Assembly (NCBI RefSeq): GCF_025399795.1
Contig: NZ_JAODTZ010000009.1
Span: 62,001-126,000 of the forward strand
Direction: 5' to 3'
From: Streptomyces rhizosphaerihabitans
Lineage (GTDB): Bacteria; Actinomycetota; Actinomycetes; Streptomycetales; Streptomycetaceae
Length of the DNA stretch: 64,000 nt
Part shown: positions 27,242 to 36,305 of the stretch, in pieces
How positions within the stretch are numbered: position 1 is the first letter of the stretch
Layout of the letters: each line of letters begins with the position of its first letter
Made by a program: the position numbers and the translations under genes
The notes under the pieces: generated by a model
What the model saw: only the letters and a program-made list of their open reading frames with translations
Databases searched by the model: none
What the model was told of the DNA's origin: nothing

Positions 27242-30229
27242 ATGGTGACCTTTGCGCAGGCGCAGGAGCGCGCGGAAGAGTGGATCAACGGGGACGTGCC
27301 CGGATACCAGCACCGCGAGGTGCGGGTACGCGAGTTCGAACTCGGGTTTGTCGTATGGGCGGAGGACCGCGCCGAGGGTCCGCGTTCCGACGGGGGCGCG
27401 CAGCGGCTCGTCATCGCGCGGGACAGCGGGGAGGCCACGCTGTGGCCCGCGCTGCCGGTGGGTGAGGTCATCCGCCGGTACGAGGAGGAGTACGGGGCGC
27501 CGGACGCGTCCCCCGAACCGGCGCCGGCGCCCGCGGCCCGGGTCGACCTGAATCAGACGTCGTTCCTGCTGAGTCCCCCGGAGTGGCTGCAGGAGGCCGC
27601 GGACAGGATGGGGATTCCGGACCGGCGCACGGGGTCGGGATCGTCGGCCTCCGACGGGGCGGGGTCGCGTACGGCCGCCGCCGCGGGGGACGGGTCCATG
27701 AACGGGGCTTCCGGGGGCGGGAGTTCGCTGCCGGGTGCGCCGGGAGACTCCGGGGCGCACGGGGTGCCGGCCACGCCGGGAGGGCGTGCGGCTTCCTCGG
27801 CCGGGCCGCCTGGTTCGCCGTCCTCGCCCTACTCGGTTCCTCCCACCACGCCTGGCGTGCCGCCGGTTCCCGGTGGGGCTACGCCCTGGCCGGCCGCCGC
27901 GACCGACGACGAGGAGGTCCCCGCTCCGCAGGACGCGAGGCCGGACATTCCCGCCGACGCGACCCCGTGGGCGGGGACGGACACGAACGCCGATCCCGGG
28001 GAGGACCGTTCCGTACCGTTGCCGGCGACCGTGTTCGCGCCGCCGCTTTCCGATGTCGACGACTCCCGCACCCCGCCGCCCGCCGCGGCGTACGACCGGA
28101 CCGCCATGATGTCCGGGGGCAGCCAACTTCCGCGTACGACACTGGCACCCGTGGCCGGCGACCCGAACTCCCCCGCGCCGTCCGGTTCTTCACCGGGCCA
28201 TGGCGCGCCCGGCGGTCCGCCGCCCGGGGCGTCGTCGTACGGGTATCCGCAGGGGCCCGGGGCGCAGGGTCCGCCTCCCGGCGCCTCCGCGTACGGCTAT
28301 CCGCAGGGCCCGGGGACCGGCCCGGGCACGCCGCCGCCCGGCGCCCCCGTCCCCGGTGGTCCGCAGGGGACGCCTCCGCCGGGTGCGCCCGCGTACGGCT
28401 TCCCCCAGGGTCCGGGCACACCGCCGCCCGGCACCCCGCCCGCTCCGGGCGCCGTCGGCACACCGCCGCCCGCCGCGCCGCCGCGACCGCTGCCTCCGAA
28501 CGCCGGTGACATCGCCGACGCCGCGACCAGCAAGGCGCAGGCGCCGCCCCGCGGGGCGCGCGGTGGCGGGGCGAGCGCTCCGCATCCGCCGAGCGCCCCC
28601 GGGATGCCGGGTGCGCGGCCGGGCGGCACGCCTCCGCCGTCCGGGCCGGGCGCTCCGGGAGCGCCCGCGGGCGGGTATGTGCCGACGCAGCTTGTTTCGC
28701 AGCTCGGGCCGGACGGGCCCGAGATGGCTCCGGGGGCGCCCGGTGCGCCCCAGCCGCCCGGCGCCACGCCTCCGGGCGGTGGAGTCCACCATGCCGCGAC
28801 GATGCTGGCGGGGCCCGCGGTGGGCGGGCCCGGGGCGCCGCAGCCTCCGGGTGCCCCTGGTGCGCCCGGAGTACCGGGCGCACCCTGGCAGCAGGCCGGT
28901 CCCGGTGTGCCGAACCCGCCGGGCGCCACGCCTCCGGGTGAAGTGCACCACGCCGCGACGATGCTGGCCGGGCCTCCGGTGGGCGGACCGGGTGCGCCGC
29001 CGCCACCCGGCGCCCCTGGTGCGCCCGGTGCGCCCGGTGCGCCCCAGCCTCACGGGGGCACGCCTCCCGGTGGGGTGCACCATGCCGCGACCATGTTCAC
29101 CGGGCCTCCTGTCGGGGGCCCGGGTGCGCCGCCGCCTCCGCAGGCCCCCGGTATGCCGCAGGGTGTCCCTCAGCCGCTGCCCGGACAGCAGCCCATGCCG
29201 GGACAGCCGATGCCGGGGCAGCAGCCGCCCGCGTACGGCTATCCGCAGGCGGGGCAGCCGACCGTCGGGCCCGGCTATCAGGCCGTGCTGCGGTATCGGG
29301 CGCACGACGGGTCGGAGCAGCAGCTGATCCGGCGGTCCGCGCCGGGTACACCGCATCCGGAGTGGCAGATCCTGCACGAGTTGCGCGCGATGAACGTGCC
29401 GCCGCAGCAGGTGCTGGAGCTGCACACGGAGTTGGAGTCCTGTGAGCTGCCGGGCGCGTACTGCGCGCGGATGATCAGGGAGACCTTCCCGCAGGCGCGG
29501 ATCACGAGCATCGCGCCGTACGGCACGGATCACGCGAGCCGGCAGCAGGGGATGCACCAACTCCTCGCGCATCAGGGCGAGTTGCATCAGGTCGCGGACG
29601 GACCGGCGCGGCCTGCGCCGGTACGGGCGCCGATTCCGCCGGTGCAGCCCGCGCCGCCGATCCCGCCGGAGGCGATCGGTCAGGAGCTGGCGGCGGCGTT
29701 CGGGCCGGGGATGTTCCGGTTCGACCAGGCGGCCGTGTCGCGGCAGGGCGTGCCCAACATCGTGGCGCACACCCTGGTCGTGGCCGGACTGCCGGTCGAC
29801 ATGGGGCCGTTCTTCTGGGCGCAGGCCCAGCCGGGCCGTCCGGTGCCGACACTCGCCGAACTGGCGCAGGAGCGCGGGGTGGCGGCGTCCCCGGACGCGG
29901 GCTCGTACCTCGTCATGGGCAGCGACTTCGGCAAGGCGATCTGCGTCCAGTACGGCACGGCGAACATCGTCGCCGTGCCGGTGGAGGCCGGTCCCGGGGG
30001 CGCTCCGGTGCCGCCGCAGTTCGTGAACACCGGTCTGCCCGAGTTCGCGCGCTGCCTCGCGCTGCTCGGCCGGATGTGGCGGCTGCGGTTCGGTCTCAAC
30101 CAGGAGCAGGCGGGCCGCTGGACCGTCGACTTCCAGGCGCAGCTCGCCTCGCTCGACCCGGCGGCACTCGCCTCCCCGGAGAGCTGGTGGTCGGTCCTGC
30201 TGGAGGAGATGTGGGACGGACTGCTGTAG
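27242..30229 (+). CDS. Imm35/YrhB - Pro/Gly-rich linker - deaminase - SUKH-4 fusion protein
   Basis: This 995-residue multidomain protein has four parts. Residues about 1-90 (AQERAEEWINGDVPGYQHRE, FELGFVVWAEDRAEG) resemble the YrhB/Imm35 immunity domain. Residues about 100-680 are a disordered proline/glycine-rich linker with YGYPQGPG repeats and three modules containing VHHAATM. Residues about 680-790 are a predicted nucleotide/nucleic acid deaminase with H705-P-E707, then TELESCELPGAYC (C734, C741). Residues about 806-990 resemble SUKH-4 (FGPGMFRFDQ; GSYLVMGSDFGKAICV). No signal peptide is seen. It is encoded directly after the WHH-SUKH gene. The exact deaminase subfamily is uncertain. Confidence 0.8.
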   Translation: MVTFAQAQERAEEWINGDVPGYQHREVRVREFELGFVVWAEDRAEGPRSDGGAQRLVIARDSGEATLWPALPVGEVIRRYEEEYGAPDASPEPAPAPAARVDLNQTSFLLSPPEWLQEAADRMGIPDRRTGSGSSASDGAGSRTAAAAGDGSMNGASGGGSSLPGAPGDSGAHGVPATPGGRAASSAGPPGSPSSPYSVPPTTPGVPPVPGGATPWPAAATDDEEVPAPQDARPDIPADATPWAGTDTNADPGEDRSVPLPATVFAPPLSDVDDSRTPPPAAAYDRTAMMSGGSQLPRTTLAPVAGDPNSPAPSGSSPGHGAPGGPPPGASSYGYPQGPGAQGPPPGASAYGYPQGPGTGPGTPPPGAPVPGGPQGTPPPGAPAYGFPQGPGTPPPGTPPAPGAVGTPPPAAPPRPLPPNAGDIADAATSKAQAPPRGARGGGASAPHPPSAPGMPGARPGGTPPPSGPGAPGAPAGGYVPTQLVSQLGPDGPEMAPGAPGAPQPPGATPPGGGVHHAATMLAGPAVGGPGAPQPPGAPGAPGVPGAPWQQAGPGVPNPPGATPPGEVHHAATMLAGPPVGGPGAPPPPGAPGAPGAPGAPQPHGGTPPGGVHHAATMFTGPPVGGPGAPPPPQAPGMPQGVPQPLPGQQPMPGQPMPGQQPPAYGYPQAGQPTVGPGYQAVLRYRAHDGSEQQLIRRSAPGTPHPEWQILHELRAMNVPPQQVLELHTELESCELPGAYCARMIRETFPQARITSIAPYGTDHASRQQGMHQLLAHQGELHQVADGPARPAPVRAPIPPVQPAPPIPPEAIGQELAAAFGPGMFRFDQAAVSRQGVPNIVAHTLVVAGLPVDMGPFFWAQAQPGRPVPTLAELAQERGVAASPDAGSYLVMGSDFGKAICVQYGTANIVAVPVEAGPGGAPVPPQFVNTGLPEFARCLALLGRMWRLRFGLNQEQAGRWTVDFQAQLASLDPAALASPESWWSVLLEEMWDGLL

Positions 30230-30285
30230 CCGCGGCCCGATAGGAGAGCGGCGGCACCACCAGGACAAAGGCAGTTACGGCAGTA

Positions 30286-30330
30286 CGGATGAGGCGCTCG
30301 ACCCGTGTGACGGGTCGGGCGCCTCATCCG
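30286..30330. terminator. 20-bp hairpin terminator
   Basis: The arms at 30286-30305 and 30311-30330 pair over 20 bp with a single G-U, around a 5-nt loop (TGTGA), 57 nt after the deaminase-SUKH-4 stop. The remaining intergenic sequence to 30587 shows nothing further that I can name. Confidence 0.8.
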
Positions 30331-30587
30331 TTCGTACGGGTGGTGCGCCGGCTCCGTACGGCGGGTGGAAGGCGTCGGCGCGTGGGGCCGTGCGAGGGCC
30401 GAACCGCTCGTCTTCGGGCGTCGTGCCGACGGCACGCCTCGGGCCGCTGACCTCAAATGACACGGGTGTGACCCGTCTCGGGCCGAATGGACGGGCGGAG
30501 TGTCGCGTTATGAACACTTCCGTGCGATCCATCAAGATGTGCGCGAAATCGTCTTTTCGTGTGTGTCGGGCGGAGAGGGGTCCAAGG

Positions 30588-31475
30588 ATGAGCAGCACAT
30601 CGGTGTCGCCGCACGGCTTCGTGGCCGTACGGGGACGTGGCTACCGTCCCGAACAGGTCGACGCGTACGCCGCGGCGCTCTCCCGGGGCCGCGACGCCGC
30701 GTGGGAGCGGGCCGCCCGGCTCACCGTGCTGGCGAAGGACATGGAGGCCGAGGCGGAGCGGATGCGGGAGGCCGTGACGCGGCTCGCCCCGCAGACGTAC
30801 GAGGAGCTCGGCGAGCGGGCGCGGCGGATCTTCCAGCTCGCCGAGGAGGAGGCCGGGGCCCTGCGGGAGGAGGCACGGCGCGAAGCCCTGTCGGAGGCCG
30901 AGGAGGCCGAGGCCGCGGGGCGTGAAGTGCGGGAGGCCGCACAGGCGTACGCCGAAGAGGTGCGCGTCGAGGCGGAGGAGTGGGCTCTGCGGCGGCTCCT
31001 CGACGCGCGTGCCGAGGCCGACGAGGTGAGGATCTCCGCCCGGCGGGACGTCAAGGAGAACCGGGGGGAGATGCTGACCGTGCTGCGCGAGGTGCGCCGG
31101 CGGGCGGAGGTCCTGGTGACCGGGCAGGACGCGGAGCAGACCGCGCGGTGGGCGGAGGCCGAGCGGGCCGACGCCGAGCGCCAGGCCGCGTTCGAGGCGC
31201 ACCACGTCGAACGCGCGGCGCGCGCCGAGGAGTCGCTCGCCCGGGCCACCCGGGCCCTGGCCGAGGCGGAGGAGTCGGACCGGCACCGGCAGGAGGACGC
31301 GGCGGCGCGGGCCGCCGAGCTGCTCGCCGAGGCCCGGGTCAGGGAGGAACGGATCGCCCGGGAGACCGACCGGGTGCTGCGCGAGCACGGGGAGCGGTGG
31401 GATCACGTACGGGCCCATATGGACCACGTACAGAGCAGTCTCACGTCCCTCACGGGGCGGGCTCCGGCGGAGTAG
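30588..31475 (+). CDS. Long coiled-coil protein (DivIVA/FilP-like; often labelled cellulose-binding protein)
   Basis: The 295-residue protein starts at ATG 30588, with GGAGAGGGG upstream. The N-terminus, FVAVRGRGYRPEQVDAYAAA, is the DivIVA-type entry motif. The rest is almost continuous heptad-rich coiled coil with Glu/Ala/Arg runs (EEAGALREEARREALSEAEE; ADAERQAAFEAHHVERAARA). Streptomyces has several such proteins (Scy, FilP and others) in polar growth scaffolds, and this shorter type is commonly annotated as cellulose-binding. The function here is unproven. Confidence 0.75.
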   Translation: MSSTSVSPHGFVAVRGRGYRPEQVDAYAAALSRGRDAAWERAARLTVLAKDMEAEAERMREAVTRLAPQTYEELGERARRIFQLAEEEAGALREEARREALSEAEEAEAAGREVREAAQAYAEEVRVEAEEWALRRLLDARAEADEVRISARRDVKENRGEMLTVLREVRRRAEVLVTGQDAEQTARWAEAERADAERQAAFEAHHVERAARAEESLARATRALAEAEESDRHRQEDAAARAAELLAEARVREERIARETDRVLREHGERWDHVRAHMDHVQSSLTSLTGRAPAE

Positions 31476-31483
31476 CCCCGTTG

Positions 31484-31704
31484 GGGCCTGTCTGACAATT
31501 CCCGCCGGGCCCGCGGCGCTCCCCCAGCTACCGCTGGGAGGTGCCCCCAGGCACCGCACTGCCCCGAGCTCTTCGAGCAGGGGGACCCCCACGCCGCGTT
31601 GTCGGGCACGCCCGAGTACGCCCGGTACGAGGGCCACCCTCCGCCTTGCGATGCACGGCACCGGACGCCGCGGTCCGATCCGACGTGAATTGTCAGACAG
31701 GCCC
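31484..31704. mobile_element. MITE-like element, 221 bp
   Basis: Perfect 18-bp terminal inverted repeats, GGGCCTGTCTGACAATTC (31484-31501) and its reverse complement (31687-31704), bound a 221-bp non-coding stretch. The ends resemble those of Streptomyces IS5-group elements as I recall them. No transposase is encoded and no obvious target duplication is seen. The following 31705-31866 is full of short CGCGG hairpins and appears non-coding. Confidence 0.75.
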
Positions 31705-31919
31705 TAGGCGGGGGCCGGTCCCTCACGGGGCTCCCCAGCCGCTTCGCGGCCCTGGCGCTTTCCCCCGCTGCGCGGTGCCTCTCCGTCGCGCCGCGGCCCG
31801 GCCCTTCTCCGCTCCGCGGGGGGTCTCCACCGTCGCTACGCGGCGGTTTCCTAACCGGCCGCCCGTCTAGCCCGGTGGGGAAGGCGCCCCCTCGCACTCC
31901 CTCGCCCCCTGCCGTTCCC

Positions 31920-33554
31920 TCACCGCCCCCTCCGTATCGCCCCCGCCAGAATCCATCCCTCCACCGCCTCGTACTGCCTCCGCTGCTCCTCCGCCTTCCG
32001 GCGCCCCGAGGCCACCGTTCCGATCCACCCGTAGGCGAAGCCCAGCGGGATCGACACGAGGCCGGTCGTGGTGAACGGGAACCAGTTGAAGTCGGCGTCC
32101 GGGAACGCGGCGGTGGGGGAGCCGGAGACGAGGTTGGTGCCGGGCATGAGGACGAGGACGGTGAGGGTGCCGCCGATGAGGGTGGCGAGGAGGCCGGTGC
32201 GGGTGTAGCGGCGCCAGAAGAGGCTGTAGACCAGCGCGGGCGCGATCGCGGAGGCGCCGATGCAGAAGGACAGGGTGACCAGCGGCTGCAGACTGCGGTG
32301 CTGGGCGAGGGTGGCGAGCAGGATGGCCGGTGCCCCCACCGCCAGCGCCGAGATACGGGCGAGGAGCATCTCGCGGCGCGGGGAGAGTTCGTCGTCGTGG
32401 CGACGGCCCCGGAAGAGCCTGCTGTGCGCGAACACGTCGTGGGCGAGGGAGTTGGCGCAGGCCAGGATCATGCCGGCGACGGAGGCGAGCAGCGTCAGGA
32501 AGATCGCTGTCGTCACGGTGGTGAACAGGAGCGTCTCGGCGGTGGAGACGGATGTGCCGAAGACGGCTCTGGAGCCCAGCAGGTAGGCCGTGTTGCCCTG
32601 TGGATCGGCCCCGGCGATCACATCGCGGCCGATCATGGCCGTGGCGCCGAAGCCGATGACGCTGACGATCAGCACGAACAGGGCCACGCACGGCACCGCC
32701 CAGGACAGCGACCGGCGCACCTGACGGGCACTGTCCGCCGTGTACATGCGCATGGTGATGTGGGGGAGGCAGGCGCCGCCGAGGACGACCGTCAGCTCCG
32801 AGGTGATCATGTCCACGCGGGGGCTGGCGCCGCCGGTGAACTGGAGGCCGGAGTGCAGGAAGGCGTCGCCCACGCCGCTGTTCCCGGCGGCGGCGGCCAG
32901 CAGCGTGCCGGGGTTCCAGTCGAAGCGCTGCAGGACGAGTACGGCGACGACCGCGCCCGAGCCGAGCAGCATCACGATCTTCAGGATCTGGATGAGGGCG
33001 GTGCCCTTCATGCCGCCGATCGCCGCGTAGCTGATCATCAGCGCGCCGAGGCCGATGACGCAGCCGGTCTTGAGGGAGTCGCCGGAGAAGCCGAGGACGA
33101 ACGCCAGCAGGTCGCCCGCGCCGGCCAGTTGGACCAGCATCAGGGGCAGCAGTGCCACGATGGTCACCGCGCAGGCCGTGTTGCGGACGGCACGGCCCGG
33201 CGTCCGGCGCGCGAGCGCGTCGCCCATGGTGAACCGGCCCGCGTTGCGCAGCGGTTCGGCCAGCAGGAACATCAGCAGCATCAGGGAGAGGGCCGTGCTC
33301 AGGGCGAGGACGACCCCGTCGTAGCCGGCCAGCGCGATGACGCCGCCGGTGCCGAGCACGCTCGCCGCGGAGATGTAGTCCCCGGCGATGGCGAGGCCGT
33401 TGCGCATCGGTGAGAGCGATCCGTAGCCGGTGTAGAACTCGTCCAGGTCGTCGCGGTCCGGGCCGGTCATCACGCACAGCAGCAGGGTGATCGTGGCGAC
33501 GGCCGTGAACGCCACGAGCGACATGGCCTGCGCGGAACTGGTGAACCCCGTCAT
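31920..33554 (-). CDS. SSS-family cation/acetate-type symporter (ActP-like)
   Basis: This is a 544-residue transporter with about 13 membrane helices. The start ATG (33554) overlaps the DUF485 stop by 4 nt. ActP-type landmarks include DEFYTGYGSLSPMRNGLAIA (about 38-57), GDYISAASVLGTGGVIALAG and GFSGDSLKTGCVIGLGA. ActP homologues import acetate or other short monocarboxylates with Na+ or H+ and are nearly always preceded by a DUF485 gene, as here. The C-terminus is cytoplasmic and arginine-rich. The substrate is inferred. Confidence 0.9.
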   Translation of the reverse strand: MTGFTSSAQAMSLVAFTAVATITLLLCVMTGPDRDDLDEFYTGYGSLSPMRNGLAIAGDYISAASVLGTGGVIALAGYDGVVLALSTALSLMLLMFLLAEPLRNAGRFTMGDALARRTPGRAVRNTACAVTIVALLPLMLVQLAGAGDLLAFVLGFSGDSLKTGCVIGLGALMISYAAIGGMKGTALIQILKIVMLLGSGAVVAVLVLQRFDWNPGTLLAAAAGNSGVGDAFLHSGLQFTGGASPRVDMITSELTVVLGGACLPHITMRMYTADSARQVRRSLSWAVPCVALFVLIVSVIGFGATAMIGRDVIAGADPQGNTAYLLGSRAVFGTSVSTAETLLFTTVTTAIFLTLLASVAGMILACANSLAHDVFAHSRLFRGRRHDDELSPRREMLLARISALAVGAPAILLATLAQHRSLQPLVTLSFCIGASAIAPALVYSLFWRRYTRTGLLATLIGGTLTVLVLMPGTNLVSGSPTAAFPDADFNWFPFTTTGLVSIPLGFAYGWIGTVASGRRKAEEQRRQYEAVEGWILAGAIRRGR

Positions 33555-34156
33555 CGTGCCGCCTCCCGTTTCGCGTCCAGTTCGGTCTGCTTGCGGATCC
33601 GGTCCGCGATCGGGTCGACGCGTCGGCGCGCGGAGTGCTCGTACAGCCAGATGGCCAGGCAGGTGACGGGGACTTGGAGCAGGCCGAGCAGCAGGCCGGT
33701 CGACAGTCCGCCGGACACCGTGCTCGTCATCAGCGACGGAGCGAAGGCCGACAGGAGGAGGAAGAGGGTGAAGTAGCCGAGCGCGGTGAGGGTCGCGACA
33801 CGCCGCTGCCGGCGGTAGGCGCCGCGCAGGAGCCTGATGTCGCTGTGCTGTCCGAGCGGCTGGTGGCGGGGCATCCGCCGCGGAGGGGGCTCGGGAGGCC
33901 GGGACTGTGGCTGCCAGGGGTAGGTCAGCTGGGCGGGAGCGGGAGCGGGAGCGGAAGTGGGGTCGGGGTCGGACACCGGATATCCGGAGTGCCGGGGCTG
34001 CTGAGGTTGCTGGGGTTGCTCGTCGTACGGCGGATACGGCTGGTACGGCTGTTGATACGGGGGGTTCCGTGGTGGCTGGGGCGGTGGGTACTGCCGTTGG
34101 TGCGGGCGCTGCTGACGTGGCCTTGGGTGCTCGGGGGACGAGAACGCGTCTGGCAT
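33551..34156 (-). CDS. DUF485 family membrane protein with Pro-rich N-terminus
   Basis: The product has 201 residues; the ATG at 34156 has AAGGAG 8 nt upstream. The first ~105 residues are an unusual proline/glutamine/tyrosine-rich stretch (YQQPYQPYPPYDEQPQQPQQ). The DUF485 core follows at about 105-190, with two membrane helices (LTALGYFTLFLLLSAFAP; LLGLLQVPVTCLAIWLYEHS) and the ending DPIADRIRKQTELDAKREAA. DUF485 proteins pair with ActP-type symporters, and coupling by stop/start overlap supports one functional unit. Confidence 0.88.
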   Translation of the reverse strand: MPDAFSSPEHPRPRQQRPHQRQYPPPQPPRNPPYQQPYQPYPPYDEQPQQPQQPRHSGYPVSDPDPTSAPAPAPAQLTYPWQPQSRPPEPPPRRMPRHQPLGQHSDIRLLRGAYRRQRRVATLTALGYFTLFLLLSAFAPSLMTSTVSGGLSTGLLLGLLQVPVTCLAIWLYEHSARRRVDPIADRIRKQTELDAKREAAR

Positions 34157-34541
34157 CCCGGTTCTCCTTGCGTGGCTCGGGTCCGGTGCGGGACCGCAGG
34201 GAGCTGGGGGGTGAGCAGCGCACGCTACTCGTAGGTAGCGCGAGCGCGCGACCGTTTCACCGAACTGGTCGGTCGGTATGCGCTTACCGCGGCCGTGCCC
34301 GCCGAAGTGGTTCGAACCAGGCATCTCCTACCGGCCGATCGAGGAGACGCTGCCGGGCGCTACGAGGCATGGCGCCGTCTGCGGGAGCCGTGACACGGGG
34401 GCGCGGCGAGGCCGGCGCGGACCGTCAGGGCGAAACGCCCCGGCGGAGGCTCCGGCGGGGACCGTGCCCGTCCCATCGGGATCCGAACCCGACCAAAGCA
34501 TTGCTGTTCATGTGTTCGACCCGTCCGGGATCATGATCTTC

Positions 34542-36305
34542 ATGCCTCACACCTCTCGAAGAAGACTTCTCGCCGTTCTCGCGGCCTCCGCCGCCTCCGT
34601 GCCGCTCGCCGGAGCGGCGGCGGCACCGGCCCGTGCCGCCGGAGCGGCCGTTCCCGTTGATCCGTTCGCGGGTCCGGCCGGCCTCTCCTCGGCCCGCTCC
34701 TCGGTGACTCTGCCGCCGTTGGACGCCTCCTACTTCAGCTCGGTGACACTCGGCGCCCCGCTCACCGCGACCGTGCTGGCGGGAACCCCGGTGCGCACCG
34801 AGATCACCTCCGGCGGCCGGCGCGTCGCGTTGCTGACCCATGGGGCGCGGACTGTCGTGGTGCCGGGGCCGCAGCGCAGGTTCGCGGAGAACAAGCGGCC
34901 CTTCGTGGACGACTTCCAGCGCACCCTGCCCGACCCTTCGCTCGACCCGGCGGACCGGGCCTACTGGGGTACGTCTCCCGGTGGCGGCAGTTGGTCGACG
35001 CTCGGGCCGGTGGACACCGACTACTCCGTCGTGCCGGGCGGTGGCGTCGTCAGTCTCACCACCGAGAACTACAGCCGGCACGCCAGCCTGCGAGACGACG
35101 AGATCACGGACGTCGATGCCCGCTGCACGGCACGGTTCGACAAGATACCCACCGGTCAGGCGTGTTCGTTCGGGCTGACGTTCGGCTACCAGAGCACGCA
35201 CAGCAACTACCGGGCCCGGTTGTCGTTCCTGACGTCGGGCGCGGTCGAGCTGCGCGTCGAGAAGGAGGTCGACGACACGGTGACGCAGTTGGCCGCCACC
35301 CTCACCCTCTCCACGAGTGTGCCCGCGGGAACCGACTGGACGATCCGGGTGCGCCGGGAGGGCACCCGGATCCAGGCCAAGGCATGGCGGTCGGCGTCGG
35401 CCGAGCCGTCCGCGTGGGCCGTCGACGTCACCGACTCCACCTTCGCCAAGGGCCGCGTGGGCCTGCGCGCCCTGGCCAACAAGGGCTGTACGAACCTGCC
35501 GGTCGCCCTGTCCGTCAGCCGCTACGAGGTGGACGCCGCGAACTGGCAGACCCCGCCCACCGTCACGCACGGCGACTGGGTGCGGGTGCTGCCCGAGCCG
35601 TTCGACGGGACCTGGACGCCCCAGCTGGAGCAGACGATCCGCGGCTGGGCCGGCTCCACGGTCCCCGATGTCCTCGCGTATGCCGCCATGTTCCTCGCGG
35701 ACGCTCCGGCCGTGACGGCCGGAGCCGGGCCTGCCCAGGGCAAACAGGTGCTGGGCGAGGCCGGTTACGGCTATCTCGACCCGCAGGGCTACCGCTACGA
35801 GGGCGCCGACTTCCACGAGTACATGAACGTGGGCTGGACCTTCCCCGACGGGACCTACACCGGGCCGAGCAGCAAGCAGGTCGGCAACCTCGACTGCTCG
35901 GGTTACACACGGATGGTCTACGGCTATCACATGGGGGTGCCACTGGCCGCGGGGGAGGACACGTCCGGGAACCGGATTCCGCGCAAGTCGCGGGACATCG
36001 CCGACCACGCGCCCGGGGTTCTCGTCGACCGCACCGACGGCACCGCCCCGCCCGTCGCGGCCTTGCTCCAGCCCGGCGATCTGGTGCTGTTCAACGCGGA
36101 CTCGAGCGACGACGGCACGGGTTCCGGCACCGTGACCGTCGACCATGTCGGTATCTACCTGGGCCAGGACGCGGCCGGCAAGCGGCGTTTCCTCTCCAGC
36201 CGTAAGACGGTCGACGGGCCCACCATGTCCGACCTGGGCGGGGCGTCGCTGCTCGACGGCACGGGCACGTACGCGACGAAGCTGCACACCGTGCGCCGTA
36301 TCTGA
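34542..36305 (+). CDS. Secreted NlpC/P60-type peptidoglycan hydrolase (Tat substrate)
   Basis: The product has about 587 residues. The N-terminus, SRRRLLAVLAASAASVPLAG, followed by APARAAG, looks like a twin-arginine signal peptide. A concanavalin-like beta domain covers about 110-330 (VDDFQRTLPDPSLDPADRAY; CSFGLTFGYQSTHSNYRARL). The C-terminal NlpC/P60 fold has catalytic Cys in GNLDCSGYTRMVYGYHMG and His in TVDHVGIYLG, with LLQPGDLVLFN between. It probably cleaves peptide stems in the wall. An ATG three codons upstream (34533) is possible. The 34157-34541 gap shows no clear regulatory structure. Confidence 0.85.
   Translation: MPHTSRRRLLAVLAASAASVPLAGAAAAPARAAGAAVPVDPFAGPAGLSSARSSVTLPPLDASYFSSVTLGAPLTATVLAGTPVRTEITSGGRRVALLTHGARTVVVPGPQRRFAENKRPFVDDFQRTLPDPSLDPADRAYWGTSPGGGSWSTLGPVDTDYSVVPGGGVVSLTTENYSRHASLRDDEITDVDARCTARFDKIPTGQACSFGLTFGYQSTHSNYRARLSFLTSGAVELRVEKEVDDTVTQLAATLTLSTSVPAGTDWTIRVRREGTRIQAKAWRSASAEPSAWAVDVTDSTFAKGRVGLRALANKGCTNLPVALSVSRYEVDAANWQTPPTVTHGDWVRVLPEPFDGTWTPQLEQTIRGWAGSTVPDVLAYAAMFLADAPAVTAGAGPAQGKQVLGEAGYGYLDPQGYRYEGADFHEYMNVGWTFPDGTYTGPSSKQVGNLDCSGYTRMVYGYHMGVPLAAGEDTSGNRIPRKSRDIADHAPGVLVDRTDGTAPPVAALLQPGDLVLFNADSSDDGTGSGTVTVDHVGIYLGQDAAGKRRFLSSRKTVDGPTMSDLGGASLLDGTGTYATKLHTVRRI

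Noticed and set aside
32000..33477. Long open frames antisense to the ActP-like symporter, mfd and ppc genes
   Set aside because: These are high-GC shadow frames with Arg/Gly/Pro-rich or Val/Glu/Asp-rich composition and no domain; the sense genes are clear.
34300..34330. T-loop-like GGTTCGAACC suggesting a tRNA
   Set aside because: No matching acceptor, D-arm or anticodon stem can be found around it.
34157..34541. Possible c-di-AMP (ydaO) riboswitch before the NlpC/P60 gene, suggested by CCGAACCCGACC near 34485
   Set aside because: The other conserved parts of the ydaO class (the GGGTGAAT-type region and the second conserved helix) are not present, so only a short chance match remains.
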